From a virus: 42,576 nucleotides of DNA. The notes under the pieces are model-generated. The model was not told where the DNA came from. It did no database searches and worked only from the letters and a program-made list of their open reading frames with translations. The translations under genes were made by a program, and so were the position numbers. This document shows, one piece after another, positions 7,267 through 14,909 of the stretch (position 1 is its first letter; each line of letters starts with the position of its first letter). The stretch is taken from the IMG/VR virus record IMGVR_UViG_3300036827_000072, positions 1 through 42,576 of that record; one strand, given 5' to 3'.

Positions 7267-7598
7267 GCGCCCGCCGCGTGATCGTGTCCGGGCATGCTGT
7301 CGACCGGCTCCTCGAGCGCGACCCGAAGGTGCTGACCCGCGACGCCGTCGCGCACATCTTCCAGAACATCCAGGACGCGTTCCGCGAGGGCCGCACGTCG
7401 AAGCGCATCCCGCGCTGGGCCGTCAGCGACGGCCGCGACCGGATGCGGAACCGCTCCATACAGACGCTCAGGTACGCATGGAACCCTGGGCTGACGGCCT
7501 GCTACGTGCTCGTGTGGGCGCGCGCCGATGCCGACGGGAAGCGGTCGTGGATCGTCGTCACGACGCTCGGCGCCCAGACGGTCGAGGCTGCGGCGTGA
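7263..7598 (+). CDS. Hypothetical protein (111 aa)
   Basis: GTG start, coupled to the sbcC stop. The N-terminus SGHAVDRLLERDP resembles the start of small RelE/DUF4258-like folds, and the C-terminal half is beta-rich (ACYVLVWARADADG, SWIVVTTLG). No toxin active site can be assigned with confidence and no antitoxin partner is evident. Function unknown. Confidence 0.6.
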   Translation: MSARRVIVSGHAVDRLLERDPKVLTRDAVAHIFQNIQDAFREGRTSKRIPRWAVSDGRDRMRNRSIQTLRYAWNPGLTACYVLVWARADADGKRSWIVVTTLGAQTVEAAA

Positions 7599-7759
7599 CC
7601 GTGCACGCTCTCCGCTCCGGCCAGGTACTCCATGCCGACGCGCGCTGCCCGGCGGTGAAGGGGCCGACGTTCAAGCTCGACGAGCACGACGCGCTCTGGC
7701 ATGCGGCCAGGTGTGAGCATCCGCGCTGCGCGTCCGTGTTCGCCAGGAGCGCGTCGTGA
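7595..7759 (+). CDS. Small Cys/His protein (54 aa)
   Basis: GTGA overlap at both ends. It contains Cys18, Cys40 and Cys45 with nearby His residues (HAARCEHPRC), so it may bind zinc. No further recognition. Confidence 0.55.
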   Translation: MTVHALRSGQVLHADARCPAVKGPTFKLDEHDALWHAARCEHPRCASVFARSAS

Positions 7760-8040
7760 CAGCCGCGATCTACATCCCGTTCGCGGTCGCGTGGTTCCTG
7801 TGGTCGGGGCTTCTCGTTGGCTGCGGAGTCGCGGCCGGGTGGATGCTCCGCAAGATCTTCGTCGATTCAGCGGCGCGTCAGGATGAGCGGCAGCCCGTCT
7901 ATACGGCTCGTGTGAGGATCGACGGGCAGGACTATCCGCCGATGGTGGCTGAGGGTGTGCGGTGGCGGCTCGACCTGGCGCTCGCCGAGCTGCTCGACGA
8001 CCGGTCGATCAGGGCGTACACGCTCGAGGTGCAGCAGTGA
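7756..8040 (+). CDS. Membrane-anchored small protein (94 aa)
   Basis: GTG start. One N-terminal membrane segment (about residues 5-30) is followed by a soluble alpha/beta domain in which VYTARVRIDGQDYPPM forms likely strands. Such a tail could sit in the cytoplasm. Function unknown. Confidence 0.6.
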   Translation: MTAAIYIPFAVAWFLWSGLLVGCGVAAGWMLRKIFVDSAARQDERQPVYTARVRIDGQDYPPMVAEGVRWRLDLALAELLDDRSIRAYTLEVQQ

Positions 8041-8234
8041 CGTCGACGCTCGGCCTCGAGCTCAAAGGGCTGTACGACGTCGCGCGGTTGTCGCGCGAGC
8101 TCGGCATCAGCCGGCGCGCGGCCGAGGCGATCTGCCGGCAGATCCCGAAGCAGCAGGTGCCCGGGTTGCGGAAGGCGTACGTGCGTGGCGCCGACGTGCA
8201 GCACCTCCTCGACGACCATGTGGTCGCAGCATGA
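8037..8234 (+). CDS. HTH protein, excisionase-like (65 aa)
   Basis: The sequence from residue 13 (YDVARLSRELGISRRAAEAICRQ) fits a MerR/excisionase-type winged HTH: a helix, a turn after LGIS, and a recognition helix, then RKAYVRGADVQHLL as the wing and second helix. Recombination directionality factors of tyrosine integrases have this size and fold, and the integrase is three genes downstream on the same transcript. An Xis role is therefore plausible but not shown. GTG start overlapping the preceding stop. Confidence 0.65.
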   Translation: MTSTLGLELKGLYDVARLSRELGISRRAAEAICRQIPKQQVPGLRKAYVRGADVQHLLDDHVVAA

Positions 8235-8644
8235 GCGCCGTCTTCCCCGGGCCTATGAAGCTCGGCGAGCTGATCGTGACGCTCGAGTCTCTGCCGCCCG
8301 ACGAAGAAGTCGAGTTCGACTTCGGCTACTACGAGCCGACGACGCTCCAGTCGTGGCGCGGCGACTACTCGCAGCTTGCGCTCGGTCACGGCCCCTCCCG
8401 CTTCCCCCAGCACGTGACCGTCAAGGCGCTCCTAGACCTGTGTCTCGCTGCTGACGGGCAGATCATGGAGGGCTGGAAGGGCGGCGGCTATCTGATGCGT
8501 CGCAACACGGCGGTCTATGTCGACAATCCGGGTGAGTACAGCAACACGAAGCTGATCGCCGTCGGTCGTCAGTACGGCTCGACGGTGATTCTCATCACCG
8601 CCAAAGCCGAAGTCGACCGTCTGGAGGCATGCGGTGGGGCTTAG
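8231..8644 (+). CDS. Conserved-looking phage hypothetical protein (137 aa)
   Basis: ATGA overlap with the HTH gene. The chain has a short acidic strand region (EEVEFDFGYYEPT), an aromatic loop, and a second half with GWKGGGYLMRRNTAVYVDN. This arrangement is familiar from unannotated actinophage early proteins, but I cannot name a function. Confidence 0.65.
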   Translation: MSAVFPGPMKLGELIVTLESLPPDEEVEFDFGYYEPTTLQSWRGDYSQLALGHGPSRFPQHVTVKALLDLCLAADGQIMEGWKGGGYLMRRNTAVYVDNPGEYSNTKLIAVGRQYGSTVILITAKAEVDRLEACGGA

Positions 8645-8993
8645 TCCAGTGAGCGACGGCGTCGAGGTCGAGCGCATGGAAAACCCATCACGTCTCTTCT
8701 GGGGGCCAGTCGTGCGCTTCTTCGTCGGCGGACCGCTCAACGGTCGAGCGATCGAGGGCCGCGACAGTCGCGAGGACGAAGCCGGCCCAATGGCCGCGAC
8801 GAACGACTACTGGCACGAGTGGTTCCTCTACGAGCCTTGCGGGACGAACGAGCGCGACTGGATCGTCTGTGTCCTCAACCACGCTGAGACGCTGCGGCGC
8901 GCGAACGAGCGGTACATCGACGGCAGGATCGACCTTGACGAGTTCGAGCAGGCCGTCGATTGGGCGCTTGAGGCAGAGACGATGGCCGCATGA
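8634..8993 (+). CDS. Hypothetical protein (119 aa)
   Basis: The GTG at 8634 is preceded by GGAGG at 8623-8627 and overlaps the previous gene by 11 bp; GTG 8649 is an alternative. It contains FFVGGPLNGR, an aromatic WHEWFLYEP segment and a C-terminal helix with DLDEFEQAVDWAL. Unknown role. Confidence 0.55.
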   Translation: MGLSPVSDGVEVERMENPSRLFWGPVVRFFVGGPLNGRAIEGRDSREDEAGPMAATNDYWHEWFLYEPCGTNERDWIVCVLNHAETLRRANERYIDGRIDLDEFEQAVDWALEAETMAA

Positions 8994-10057
8994 GCCCAGC
9001 GTGGATCCGCCCCCGCGCGGTCAACAAGACAGCACGGAACCCGCGCGGCCGCAGCCACCAGGTGCTCTACCGGCGAGGCGGCCGCCTCCACAAGATCGAA
9101 TCCGCCGGCACCTTCAAGACCCAGGCCGAGGCACGCACCCGTCGTGACCTCGTCGCCGGCTGGCTCGCCGCTGGCCTCGACCCGAAGGCCGAGCTCGCAA
9201 AGCTCACCGCCGCCACAGTCGAGACCCGGGCGCCGGCGGAGATCCGCGACGACTGGCTCCGCTCCCGCCATCAGCTCGACGAGAAGACGAAGCACATCTA
9301 CCGCAACGGCACCGACGCCGCGATCCGGCTGCTCGAGCTCCGCGACCTCGCCGCCGTCACCGTCACCGACTGCGAGCGCCTCGTCGGCCTGCTCGCGGAC
9401 GAGTACGCGATCGCGTCGGTCACGACGTACTGGCAGGCGTTCGCGCAGCTCCTCGACTACGCGGGCCTCGACCCGAACCCGGCACGCTCGAGGCGGATCA
9501 AGCTGCCCCGTCAGAAGCGGACGCCGCCGACGGTGCCGACCGCCGACCACGTCGCCGTGATGCTGCGCCGGATCGCCGCGAAGTACGTGCTGGCGATGGT
9601 GCTGATCGAGCAGACCGCCGTCCGCGTCGAGACGATCGACACCCTCGCCTGGGGGAACGTCGACGTCGCCGGCCTGCAGCTGCGGATCACCGAGAAGGGC
9701 CGCAAGGTTCGCTGGGTGCCGCTCCCCCGTTGGCTGATGCGTCAGCTCGAGGAGACCTGCCCGCTCGAGGACCGGCTGCCCGACCGCAGGCTCTTCGCCG
9801 GCATCACCTCGAGTGGGCTGCGGGGTGCGATGTCGCAGGCGTGCCGGCTCGGGAAGATCCCGCACTACCACCCGCACGACCTCCGCCACCGCCGCGCGTC
9901 GCTGTGGCACCTGCAGGGCATCCCCGACGCCGTGCTCGCCGAGCGTGTCGGGCACGAGCGGGCCTCGTTCACGAAGGACGTCTACGTGCACGTGATGCCG
10001 GTCGAGGAGATCCCCGACGAGCGCCTCGAGGCGATCGTCGTGGAGGCACGGGCGTGA
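8990..10057 (+). CDS. int: Tyrosine integrase
   Basis: A 355-residue lambda-integrase-type recombinase. It has an N-terminal arm-binding-like region (about 1-85), a core-binding SAM-like domain (about 85-165) and a catalytic domain. Catalytic residues visible: Arg212 (AVRVETI), Lys236 (ITEKGRK), His296 and Arg299 (HPHDLRHRR), His322 (VGHERAS) and nucleophile Tyr332 (DVYVHV). It makes the phage temperate by integrating at attP/attB. The stop TGA and the stop of the convergent gene lie together in the palindrome TGACGTCA (10055-10062). The likely attP lies about 400 bp downstream. Confidence 0.93.
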   Translation: MSPAWIRPRAVNKTARNPRGRSHQVLYRRGGRLHKIESAGTFKTQAEARTRRDLVAGWLAAGLDPKAELAKLTAATVETRAPAEIRDDWLRSRHQLDEKTKHIYRNGTDAAIRLLELRDLAAVTVTDCERLVGLLADEYAIASVTTYWQAFAQLLDYAGLDPNPARSRRIKLPRQKRTPPTVPTADHVAVMLRRIAAKYVLAMVLIEQTAVRVETIDTLAWGNVDVAGLQLRITEKGRKVRWVPLPRWLMRQLEETCPLEDRLPDRRLFAGITSSGLRGAMSQACRLGKIPHYHPHDLRHRRASLWHLQGIPDAVLAERVGHERASFTKDVYVHVMPVEEIPDERLEAIVVEARA

Positions 10058-10059
10058 CG

Positions 10060-10383
10060 TCAGCCTGCGAGGCGGTCGGCCGCACCGATGAGCGTGGACT
10101 GCTCAACGGCGGGCACGAGCTTCGCGGCGGTGACCTTCTCGAGGTACGCCGGGTCGCGCTCGCCCACGATCGCGCGGGCTCTCTCAAGGGCTTCCCGCTC
10201 TACCCGCTCGAGGTTCACTCGCGCTGCGACTTCGCGCGCCTCAAGATCTCCGAGCCGGCCGCCGGCCGTCGCGAAGCCGTCCGCCGACCGGTTCTGATCA
10301 AGCCCGTCTCGATGCGTCTGCACCTCGCTGGCAGCTTGAGCGACAGAGGCCTTTGCGGCAGCGATCTCCTCGACGAGTCCCAT
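10060..10383 (-). CDS. Leftward coiled-coil protein beside attP (107 aa)
   Basis: It reads leftward from the ATG at 10383. The chain is helical and rich in Ala/Glu/Arg with heptad-like spacing (EEIAAAKASVAQAASEVQ; EREALERARAIVGERD). No family recognised. The upstream region has no Shine-Dalgarno; instead a TACCCT box sits exactly 7 nt before the ATG, so the gene is probably leaderless and independently expressed. A longer in-frame start upstream (10494) lacks these signals. Its position between int and the putative attP keeps it linked to int in a prophage. Confidence 0.6.
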   Translation of the reverse strand: MGLVEEIAAAKASVAQAASEVQTHRDGLDQNRSADGFATAGGRLGDLEAREVAARVNLERVEREALERARAIVGERDPAYLEKVTAAKLVPAVEQSTLIGAADRLAG

Positions 10384-10390
10384 GCCCGAA

Positions 10391-10396
10391 AGGGTA
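10391..10396 (-). promoter_or_regulatory. -10-like TACCCT of the coiled-coil gene
   Basis: TACCCT on the minus strand ends 7 nt upstream of the ATG at 10383. No clear -35 match is visible. It is placed like the -10 boxes of the two regulators at 1029 and 1129. Confidence 0.4.
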
Positions 10397-10440
10397 TCCG
10401 GTCGGTTGGACGCTTCTCCGTTCCCGCGCTCCGGTCGCGT

Positions 10441-10626
10441 CCGCGTGATGCCTCGGTGATGACGGAAACCGCCGGGTGCGCCGCAACTGCGCATGGTTGC
10501 GTGAACCCGCGTTACGGCTCTGTTAGCTCGGCAGGGTCGCAGCTATCCCGATTTGGCTTTCTGAGCGGGCGCACTACCGCCCATGATGCGCACGAAACGT
10601 CACCGCGTGATGCCTCCGTGATGACG
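10441..10626. other. Candidate attP region with paired arm-type repeats
   Basis: A 24-bp direct repeat (one mismatch) lies at 10441-10464 and 10603-10626. Each copy holds two GTGATG units 11 bp apart (10445 and 10456; 10607 and 10618), one helical turn. Tyrosine integrases of the lambda/L5 type bind paired short arm sites around the attP core. The core would lie in the 138 bp between the copies. This segment is non-coding as far as I can see. No tRNA 3' end is obvious inside it. Confidence 0.5.
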
Positions 10627-10682
10627 CGAACGCCGGCCGACCGTGTGGCCGAGGACCTGTCAACGATCAAGGAGACGGATCA

Positions 10683-11201
10683 ATCCGCCTGCTACTCGCC
10701 AGCGTCTTCGCGGCGCTCGTCATCGTCCCATCCTGCTTCGCAGCTTCCCCTGACGCTCTGCACCGTAGGGAGCACCGCCAGGTGAAGTCCCTCCACCGCT
10801 ACGTCGGGACGATCCGGTTCTTCCGATCGCACCCGCGGCTCGCTCGGTCGCCGATCGGCCGGCGCGAGGTGCGCCGCGCCCGTGTGTGGGTGACCGTGAT
10901 CCGTCGCGAGCTCGCCGAGACGAAGGCGCAGCTGCAGCCGCGGCGGCCGCTGTTCGATCGTGGCTGGCTCGCTGAGGCGACGTGCATCCACGAGCACGAG
11001 GGCGCGTGGAACGCGAACACCGGCAACGGCTACTTCGGCGGCTTTCAGTTCCTGCTCGGCACGTGGGCGTCGGTTGGCGGCACGGTCCGCCCCGATCTCG
11101 CGTCGCCGCAGGAGCAGCTCCACCGCGCACGCCTCGTGTGGTTGCGTGATGGCGGGTCGTGGCGTGAGTGGGGCACCGCCGGAATGTGCGGGCTCGCGTG
11201 A
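10683..11201 (+). CDS. Secreted Rpf-like transglycosylase, probable ATC start
   Basis: The C-terminal domain matches resuscitation-promoting-factor/transglycosylase-like lysozyme folds: CIHEHEGAWNANTGNGYFGG, then FQFLLGTWASVGG and a final Cys. The Glu in this motif is the likely catalytic acid for cleaving peptidoglycan glycan strands. Canonical gene calling would start at GTG 10782, but the frame is open upstream and encodes a signal peptide (RLLLASVFAALVIVPSCFAA). The only well-placed start is ATC at 10683, 8 bp after AAGGAG (10669-10674); an in-frame TGA lies at 10608. With this start the protein has 172 residues. It could act in infection-phase wall opening or lysis. Confidence 0.75.
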   Translation: MRLLLASVFAALVIVPSCFAASPDALHRREHRQVKSLHRYVGTIRFFRSHPRLARSPIGRREVRRARVWVTVIRRELAETKAQLQPRRPLFDRGWLAEATCIHEHEGAWNANTGNGYFGGFQFLLGTWASVGGTVRPDLASPQEQLHRARLVWLRDGGSWREWGTAGMCGLA

Positions 11202-12073
11202 AGAAGAGCACGGCCCGCAGTCCGTTCCCGTGGTTTGGTGGCAAGCAACAGCTCGCCGACCGCATCCTTGCGCTCTTCCCCGAGCACAACGTCTACGTCG
11301 AAGTCTTCGGCGGCGGCGGGTCCGTGATCCTGTCGAAGCCGCCTGGGAAGCTCGACGTCTACAACGACGTCGACGGCGGCCTCGTCAACTTCTTTCGCTG
11401 CCTCCGCGACCATCCCGACCAGCTCGTCCCGCTGCTCGAGCTCACCCCGTACGCGCGCGAAGAGTGGGAGAACGCGCGCCGCACCTGGGCGTCGATCGAG
11501 GATCCCGTCGAGCGGGCCCGCCGCTGGTACGTCATCGCCGCCGGGTCGTTCGCGGGCTTTGCAGCGCGCGACAACGGCGACGCTGGCCGCGGTTGGGGCG
11601 GCGAGCGCCTCGGCCGGATGCACCTCTCCCGTGCCGCTTCGACGGCGAACCGCGTGGACAACATCTGGCGGTTCGTCGAGCGGCTCAGGCTCGTGCAGAT
11701 CGAGAACCTCGACTGGCGTGCCTGCCTCGACCGCTACGACGACGTCGATGCGCTCTTCTATCTCGACCCGCCTTACGTGCCCGAGACGCGGCGCGCCGGC
11801 GGCTACACGCACGAGCTGACTGCCGCCGACCACGAGGAGCTCATCGCTCGGGTGCTCGAGCTGCAGGGCGTCGCGATCGTATCCGGCTACGACCACAAGC
11901 TCTACGCGCCGCTCGTCGAGCGCGGCGGCTTCGACCGTCACGAGCACGGCATCTGGTCAACGGCGGCGCGGGGCGTGAAAGGCAACCCCCGCGATCGCCG
12001 CCGTGAAGTGATCTGGGCGAGCCCGCGCGCAGCCTCGCCGACACTCTTCAATCACGCCGAGGCGACCGCGTGA
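11198..12073 (+). CDS. D12-class N6-adenine DNA methyltransferase (Dam-like)
   Basis: A 291-residue protein with the D12 family layout: FPWFGGKQQ near the N-terminus, VEVFGGGGSV as SAM-binding motif I, YNDVD for the ribose-binding acid, a target-recognition region, and the catalytic DPPY at residues 190-193. Dam-like members methylate adenine, often in GATC; the target here is not deducible. It could protect phage DNA from host restriction or mark replication. The GTG at 11198 overlaps the transglycosylase stop; an ATG at 11168 would lie inside that gene. Confidence 0.88.
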   Translation: MKKSTARSPFPWFGGKQQLADRILALFPEHNVYVEVFGGGGSVILSKPPGKLDVYNDVDGGLVNFFRCLRDHPDQLVPLLELTPYAREEWENARRTWASIEDPVERARRWYVIAAGSFAGFAARDNGDAGRGWGGERLGRMHLSRAASTANRVDNIWRFVERLRLVQIENLDWRACLDRYDDVDALFYLDPPYVPETRRAGGYTHELTAADHEELIARVLELQGVAIVSGYDHKLYAPLVERGGFDRHEHGIWSTAARGVKGNPRDRRREVIWASPRAASPTLFNHAEATA

Positions 12074-13257
12074 CTGCCGAGGCGATCCGCGGTCGCGGCA
12101 TGGGCGGCTACTCCGAAGACGGCGCCAGCCGGCAGCCGTTCGAGGCGAACCTGATCGACTTCCGCCACTCCGTCGTGCAGGCGAACAAGCGCGCCGACGC
12201 CGACGACGAGACCCTCGAGATCTGCGCGCACTGCATGTGCGAGGTCGACGTCGACCCGCAGCCCCACCGGCCCGGCTGCCCCGGCATCGGGAAGTCGCGC
12301 ACGTCGACGGGGCCAGTGCTCGCCGGTCTCGACCTGACGAGCTCCCCGGCGCCGAAGCCGCCCGTCGTCGCCGGCGCGCCGTTCCGCGACGACGGCCTCG
12401 ACGCGCTCGAGCGGATGGACAGCGGCCTGCCACAACAGCCCGACGTCGACGACCAGGAGGACGACGAGGTCGAGCCCGCCGAGGAGGTGTTGGAGGAGCG
12501 GGAACCGCAGGCCCGCGAGGCGTTTGAACCGCCTCTCGTTGCTGCTCGCGCGTCAAGCGCGGCGGCCGCGGTAGGGAGTGGGTCTCGCAGCACAGCGACA
12601 GATGAGGCTGCGTCCCGCTCCTCGAGCACCTGGTCGCGCGAGGTCTTGTGGACGCCAGAGACGGTGGTCGCCGGGATCGTCCGCTGGGTCGCCGAACACG
12701 ACGGCGAGCTGCCGACGTCGACGACGTGGATGCGGAAGGCCGACGGCTACCCGACGACGTCGAGCGTGATCAAGGTCTTCGGAACGTGGACGGCCGCGAT
12801 CAAGGCCGCGGGCTTCGAGCCGCGCAAGCGTGGCGGCCAGCGCGGCGTGCCACGGCCACGCGTCAAGGCGACGTCGGAGGAGCGTGGCGAGGCAGCGTTG
12901 CCGCAGGCGCAGCCCGCCCGCTCCTCGGACGCCGTAAAGGATTCGTCCAGCGAAGGTGCTGCAACCGCCTCGTCGGCGAGGGGCCACGCTCGCCCTGTCG
13001 ACGAGCGGGGACTGGACGACGAGCAGCCGGCCATACGGGCACCGAAGCCGGAAGCGACCGCTGACGGGTCGGGGGAGCCGGAACGCGCGCCGGCTCCCGA
13101 TCCCGTCGAGGAACGCGCGCTCGCGGAGCGGGGGTCCGAACGGTTGGGGCCGGACAACCCCCGTTCCGCCGGCGCGCGCCCGTACATCAACGCCGTGCGT
13201 GAATCCGCGCTCGAGCTCGTCAACGCGATCTGCGACCTGCTCGAGGCGGCTGGATGA
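12070..13257 (+). CDS. DNA-binding protein with Cys cluster and HNH-associated repeat
   Basis: 395 residues. Near residue 50 is a Cys-rich motif (CAHCMCEVD with a following HRPGC), likely zinc-binding. A long acidic low-complexity linker follows. From about residue 190 lies a domain of the type associated with homing endonucleases and actinobacterial regulators: VVAGIVRWVAEHDGELPTS, then TTSSVIKVFGTWTAAIKAAG. The rest is charged and disordered. The composite suggests a sequence-specific DNA-binding early protein; no nuclease motif is visible. Confidence 0.65.
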   Translation: MTAEAIRGRGMGGYSEDGASRQPFEANLIDFRHSVVQANKRADADDETLEICAHCMCEVDVDPQPHRPGCPGIGKSRTSTGPVLAGLDLTSSPAPKPPVVAGAPFRDDGLDALERMDSGLPQQPDVDDQEDDEVEPAEEVLEEREPQAREAFEPPLVAARASSAAAAVGSGSRSTATDEAASRSSSTWSREVLWTPETVVAGIVRWVAEHDGELPTSTTWMRKADGYPTTSSVIKVFGTWTAAIKAAGFEPRKRGGQRGVPRPRVKATSEERGEAALPQAQPARSSDAVKDSSSEGAATASSARGHARPVDERGLDDEQPAIRAPKPEATADGSGEPERAPAPDPVEERALAERGSERLGPDNPRSAGARPYINAVRESALELVNAICDLLEAAG

Positions 13258-13571
13258 CCGTGGAGCAGCTCAACCTCCTCGGCGACCAGGCGCAGCCGGC
13301 CGACGAGCAGCTCGGCTCGATGCAGCGCGAGGTGATCCGCTTCGTCCGGCAGCACGGCACCGTGTCGAGGGACGAGGTCGGCGCCGTCATCCACGCCCAC
13401 CGCGGCCGCCACACCGTCGATCAGACGTGCCAGTGGTGCGCCGTCGACGCCGCCCCCTTGCTTCGTGCGCTCGCACGGCGCGGCCTGATCGAACGCCGCC
13501 GCGACGGCCTGGTGCAGCTCCCCGACCCGAAGCCGCAGAGCGGCCCTGGCGATCTGCCGGAGGGATTCTGA
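13254..13571 (+). CDS. Winged-helix-like protein (105 aa)
   Basis: Residues 20-90 show a helix, a turn (VSRDEVGAVIHAHRG), and a second helix followed by a strand (LLRALARRGLIERRRDG), the usual pattern of a winged HTH that replaces host regulators or serves replication. Two Cys residues in QTCQWC may bind metal. Overlaps both neighbours by 1-4 bp. Confidence 0.55.
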   Translation: MTVEQLNLLGDQAQPADEQLGSMQREVIRFVRQHGTVSRDEVGAVIHAHRGRHTVDQTCQWCAVDAAPLLRALARRGLIERRRDGLVQLPDPKPQSGPGDLPEGF

Positions 13572-13639
13572 TGCCCAGGCCCGGACGGTTCGCCTGTGAC
13601 GCCCCTGGCGTGTTGCAAGACGTGGGAACAACGTCGTGA
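13571..13639 (+). CDS. Micro ORF (22 aa)
   Basis: TGATG junction upstream and GTGA junction downstream to the HTH gene at 13636. Encodes 22 residues. No recognisable feature. It may simply relay ribosomes to the next gene. Confidence 0.3.
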   Translation: MPRPGRFACDAPGVLQDVGTTS

Positions 13640-13860
13640 AGCTGCAGTGCCACCTTCGTGAGGCGCGCGGCGAGCGGACGCTCCGCGAGATCTCGACCGC
13701 GACCGGTGTGTCGCAGCCCGACCTCTCAAGGATCGAGCGCGGCACCCTGCTGCCGGCCGACGTCGCGGTGCCGCTCCTCGAGGAGGCCTACGGGATCCCC
13801 GTCACCGCGTGGTTCCCGCCGCAGGTCCTCCTCGCGATCACCGGAGACGAGACCACGTGA
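13636..13860 (+). CDS. XRE-family HTH protein (74 aa)
   Basis: GTG start. Nearly the whole chain is one XRE HTH: LREARGERTLREISTATGVS, then QPDLSRIERGTLLPAD, with the recognition helix SQPDLSRIERG. The end VTAWFPPQVL is typical of small phage XRE proteins. It probably regulates this second early block. No inverted repeat is obvious immediately upstream because the gene is embedded in the operon. Confidence 0.75.
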   Translation: MKLQCHLREARGERTLREISTATGVSQPDLSRIERGTLLPADVAVPLLEEAYGIPVTAWFPPQVLLAITGDETT

Positions 13861-14054
13861 CTGCTGTCGGCTGCCGCGGGAAGAGGCGGTACCGCGACAG
13901 GCTCGGCGCGATGATCGCGCTGTCGTCCGCGAGCGCGAAGTCGAGCAAGGGAAAGCGTAACGAGTCTCGCCTCTACCACTGCCCGGATTGCGGCGGCTGG
14001 CACCTCACAAGCGTCCCTAGAGCCGTCTTCCTCGCCTCACGGAGGACACGGTGA
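13857..14054 (+). CDS. Small zinc-ribbon protein (65 aa)
   Basis: GTGA-coupled. A basic N-terminus (CRGKRRYRDR) is followed by YHCPDCGGWHLTS. The pair CxxC with GGWHLT is a recurrent phage motif, often seen on small early proteins. A Cys near the N-terminus may complete a zinc site. Function unknown. Confidence 0.65.
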   Translation: MTAVGCRGKRRYRDRLGAMIALSSASAKSSKGKRNESRLYHCPDCGGWHLTSVPRAVFLASRRTR

Positions 14055-14338
14055 CCCAGTTCGTCGCACCGCCGCTGCGCGCCGACGCCTCGTTCCACCG
14101 GTGCGAGTGCGGCCACTCGATCTACGACCACGGCCGCCTCGGCAAAGACGGCAACCAGCTGTGGGTCGGCTGCCACTCCCGCAACTGTGAGTGCACGACG
14201 TTCCGTGCGTCCGACGGGTCGCCGTGGCCGACGAACAACGCCGGCGCGACGCTTGACGACCCGCAGGATCTCGACCTCGACACGGTGCACTGGATCGACG
14301 GCCGGGTCTACCTCTCGACCGACGAGCCGCCGCTGTGA
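14051..14338 (+). CDS. Cys-rich protein (95 aa)
   Basis: GTGA-coupled. Cys-x-Cys-x2-His near residue 18 (RCECGHSIYDH) and a second cluster (VGCHSRNCECTTF) probably bind zinc. The C-terminal part is acidic. No family name can be given. Confidence 0.55.
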   Translation: MTQFVAPPLRADASFHRCECGHSIYDHGRLGKDGNQLWVGCHSRNCECTTFRASDGSPWPTNNAGATLDDPQDLDLDTVHWIDGRVYLSTDEPPL

Positions 14339-14496
14339 CGCGGCCGCCGACGATCGTCGAACTGAAGGAGCTCCTCGACGACCTCGACAGCGAGGCCGAC
14401 AACCACGGCACGGGCACCTACGTCGGCAAGGTCCTGCTCCGAGCTCGCCGCGCCCTCTACGCCCTCGCCCGCGAAGTCATGGACGCTCCCCGATGA
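14335..14496 (+). CDS. Small helical protein (53 aa)
   Basis: A GTG overlaps the preceding stop and the stop overlaps the next ATG. The chain is helical (PTIVELKELLDDLDSEAD, then RARRALYALAREV). Too small for standard length cut-offs; supported by both 4-bp junctions. Confidence 0.5.
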   Translation: MTRPPTIVELKELLDDLDSEADNHGTGTYVGKVLLRARRALYALAREVMDAPR

Positions 14497-14909
14497 GCCG
14501 TCGCATGGTCGCGCCGGCGACACTGATCGACGAGCTGACCGAGAAGCAGTTCGAGCAGCAGCTCATCGGCTCGAACGGCAAACCCGGCATCGCCCGTGTG
14601 CTCGGGTGGCGCTGCTACCACACGCTCCGCTCGCGCGGCTCCGAGCCCGGATACCCCGACTGGACGCTCGTCCGCGATCGCGTCGTGTTCCTCGAGCTCA
14701 AGCGCGAGACCGGCGTCGTCTCCGACGCGCAGCGCGAATGGCTCACGGCGCTGCGCAAGGGCGGCGCCGAGGTCTACATCGTCCGGCCCCGGCACCTCGA
14801 CGCGATCGTCGACGTCCTCCGCCGCCGCGGCCCCACGACGAATCCGCTGTCCGTTCCCGCACCACTACTCGACGAGCTCGACCGCGAGCTCGAAAGGAGC
14901 GCAGCATGA
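14493..14909 (+). CDS. VRR-NUC domain nuclease
   Basis: 138 residues with the PD-(D/E)xK core of the VRR-NUC family: RSRGSEPGYPDWTLVRD, VVFLELKRETG, then SDAQREWLTALRKGGAEVY. The Asp in GYPD and Glu-x-Lys in LELK are the metal-binding residues. Phage members act as structure-specific endonucleases, some cutting Holliday junctions. It may resolve recombination intermediates made by RecT and the SbcCD-like pair. ATG at 14493 (ATGA overlap); Met at 14505 is an alternative. Confidence 0.85.
   Translation: MSRRMVAPATLIDELTEKQFEQQLIGSNGKPGIARVLGWRCYHTLRSRGSEPGYPDWTLVRDRVVFLELKRETGVVSDAQREWLTALRKGGAEVYIVRPRHLDAIVDVLRRRGPTTNPLSVPAPLLDELDRELERSAA

Larger units (their letters stand above)
10384..10682. 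other. Largest gene-free stretch (299 bp) around attP
   Basis: Holds the -10-like box, the paired repeats and a short GGGCG/CGCCC hairpin near 10566-10581. A long rightward ORF spanning it (from about 9730) is a shadow frame of int. A promoter for the operon starting at 10683 is expected here, but I could not identify one. Confidence 0.5.

Noticed and set aside
7263-7598. Toxin of a toxin-antitoxin pair
   Set aside because: Only the first ~12 residues recall RelE/DUF4258 folds; no catalytic residues or antitoxin neighbour can be shown.
10520-10540. GTTAGCTCGGCAGG resembling a tRNA D-arm in the attP region
   Set aside because: No acceptor stem, anticodon arm or T-arm around it. It may be part of an attachment core but is not a tRNA gene.
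9730-10785. Long rightward ORF overlapping int, the coiled-coil gene and the attP region
   Set aside because: It has no domain, is Arg/Pro-rich as expected of a shadow frame, and conflicts with int catalytic motifs on the same strand.
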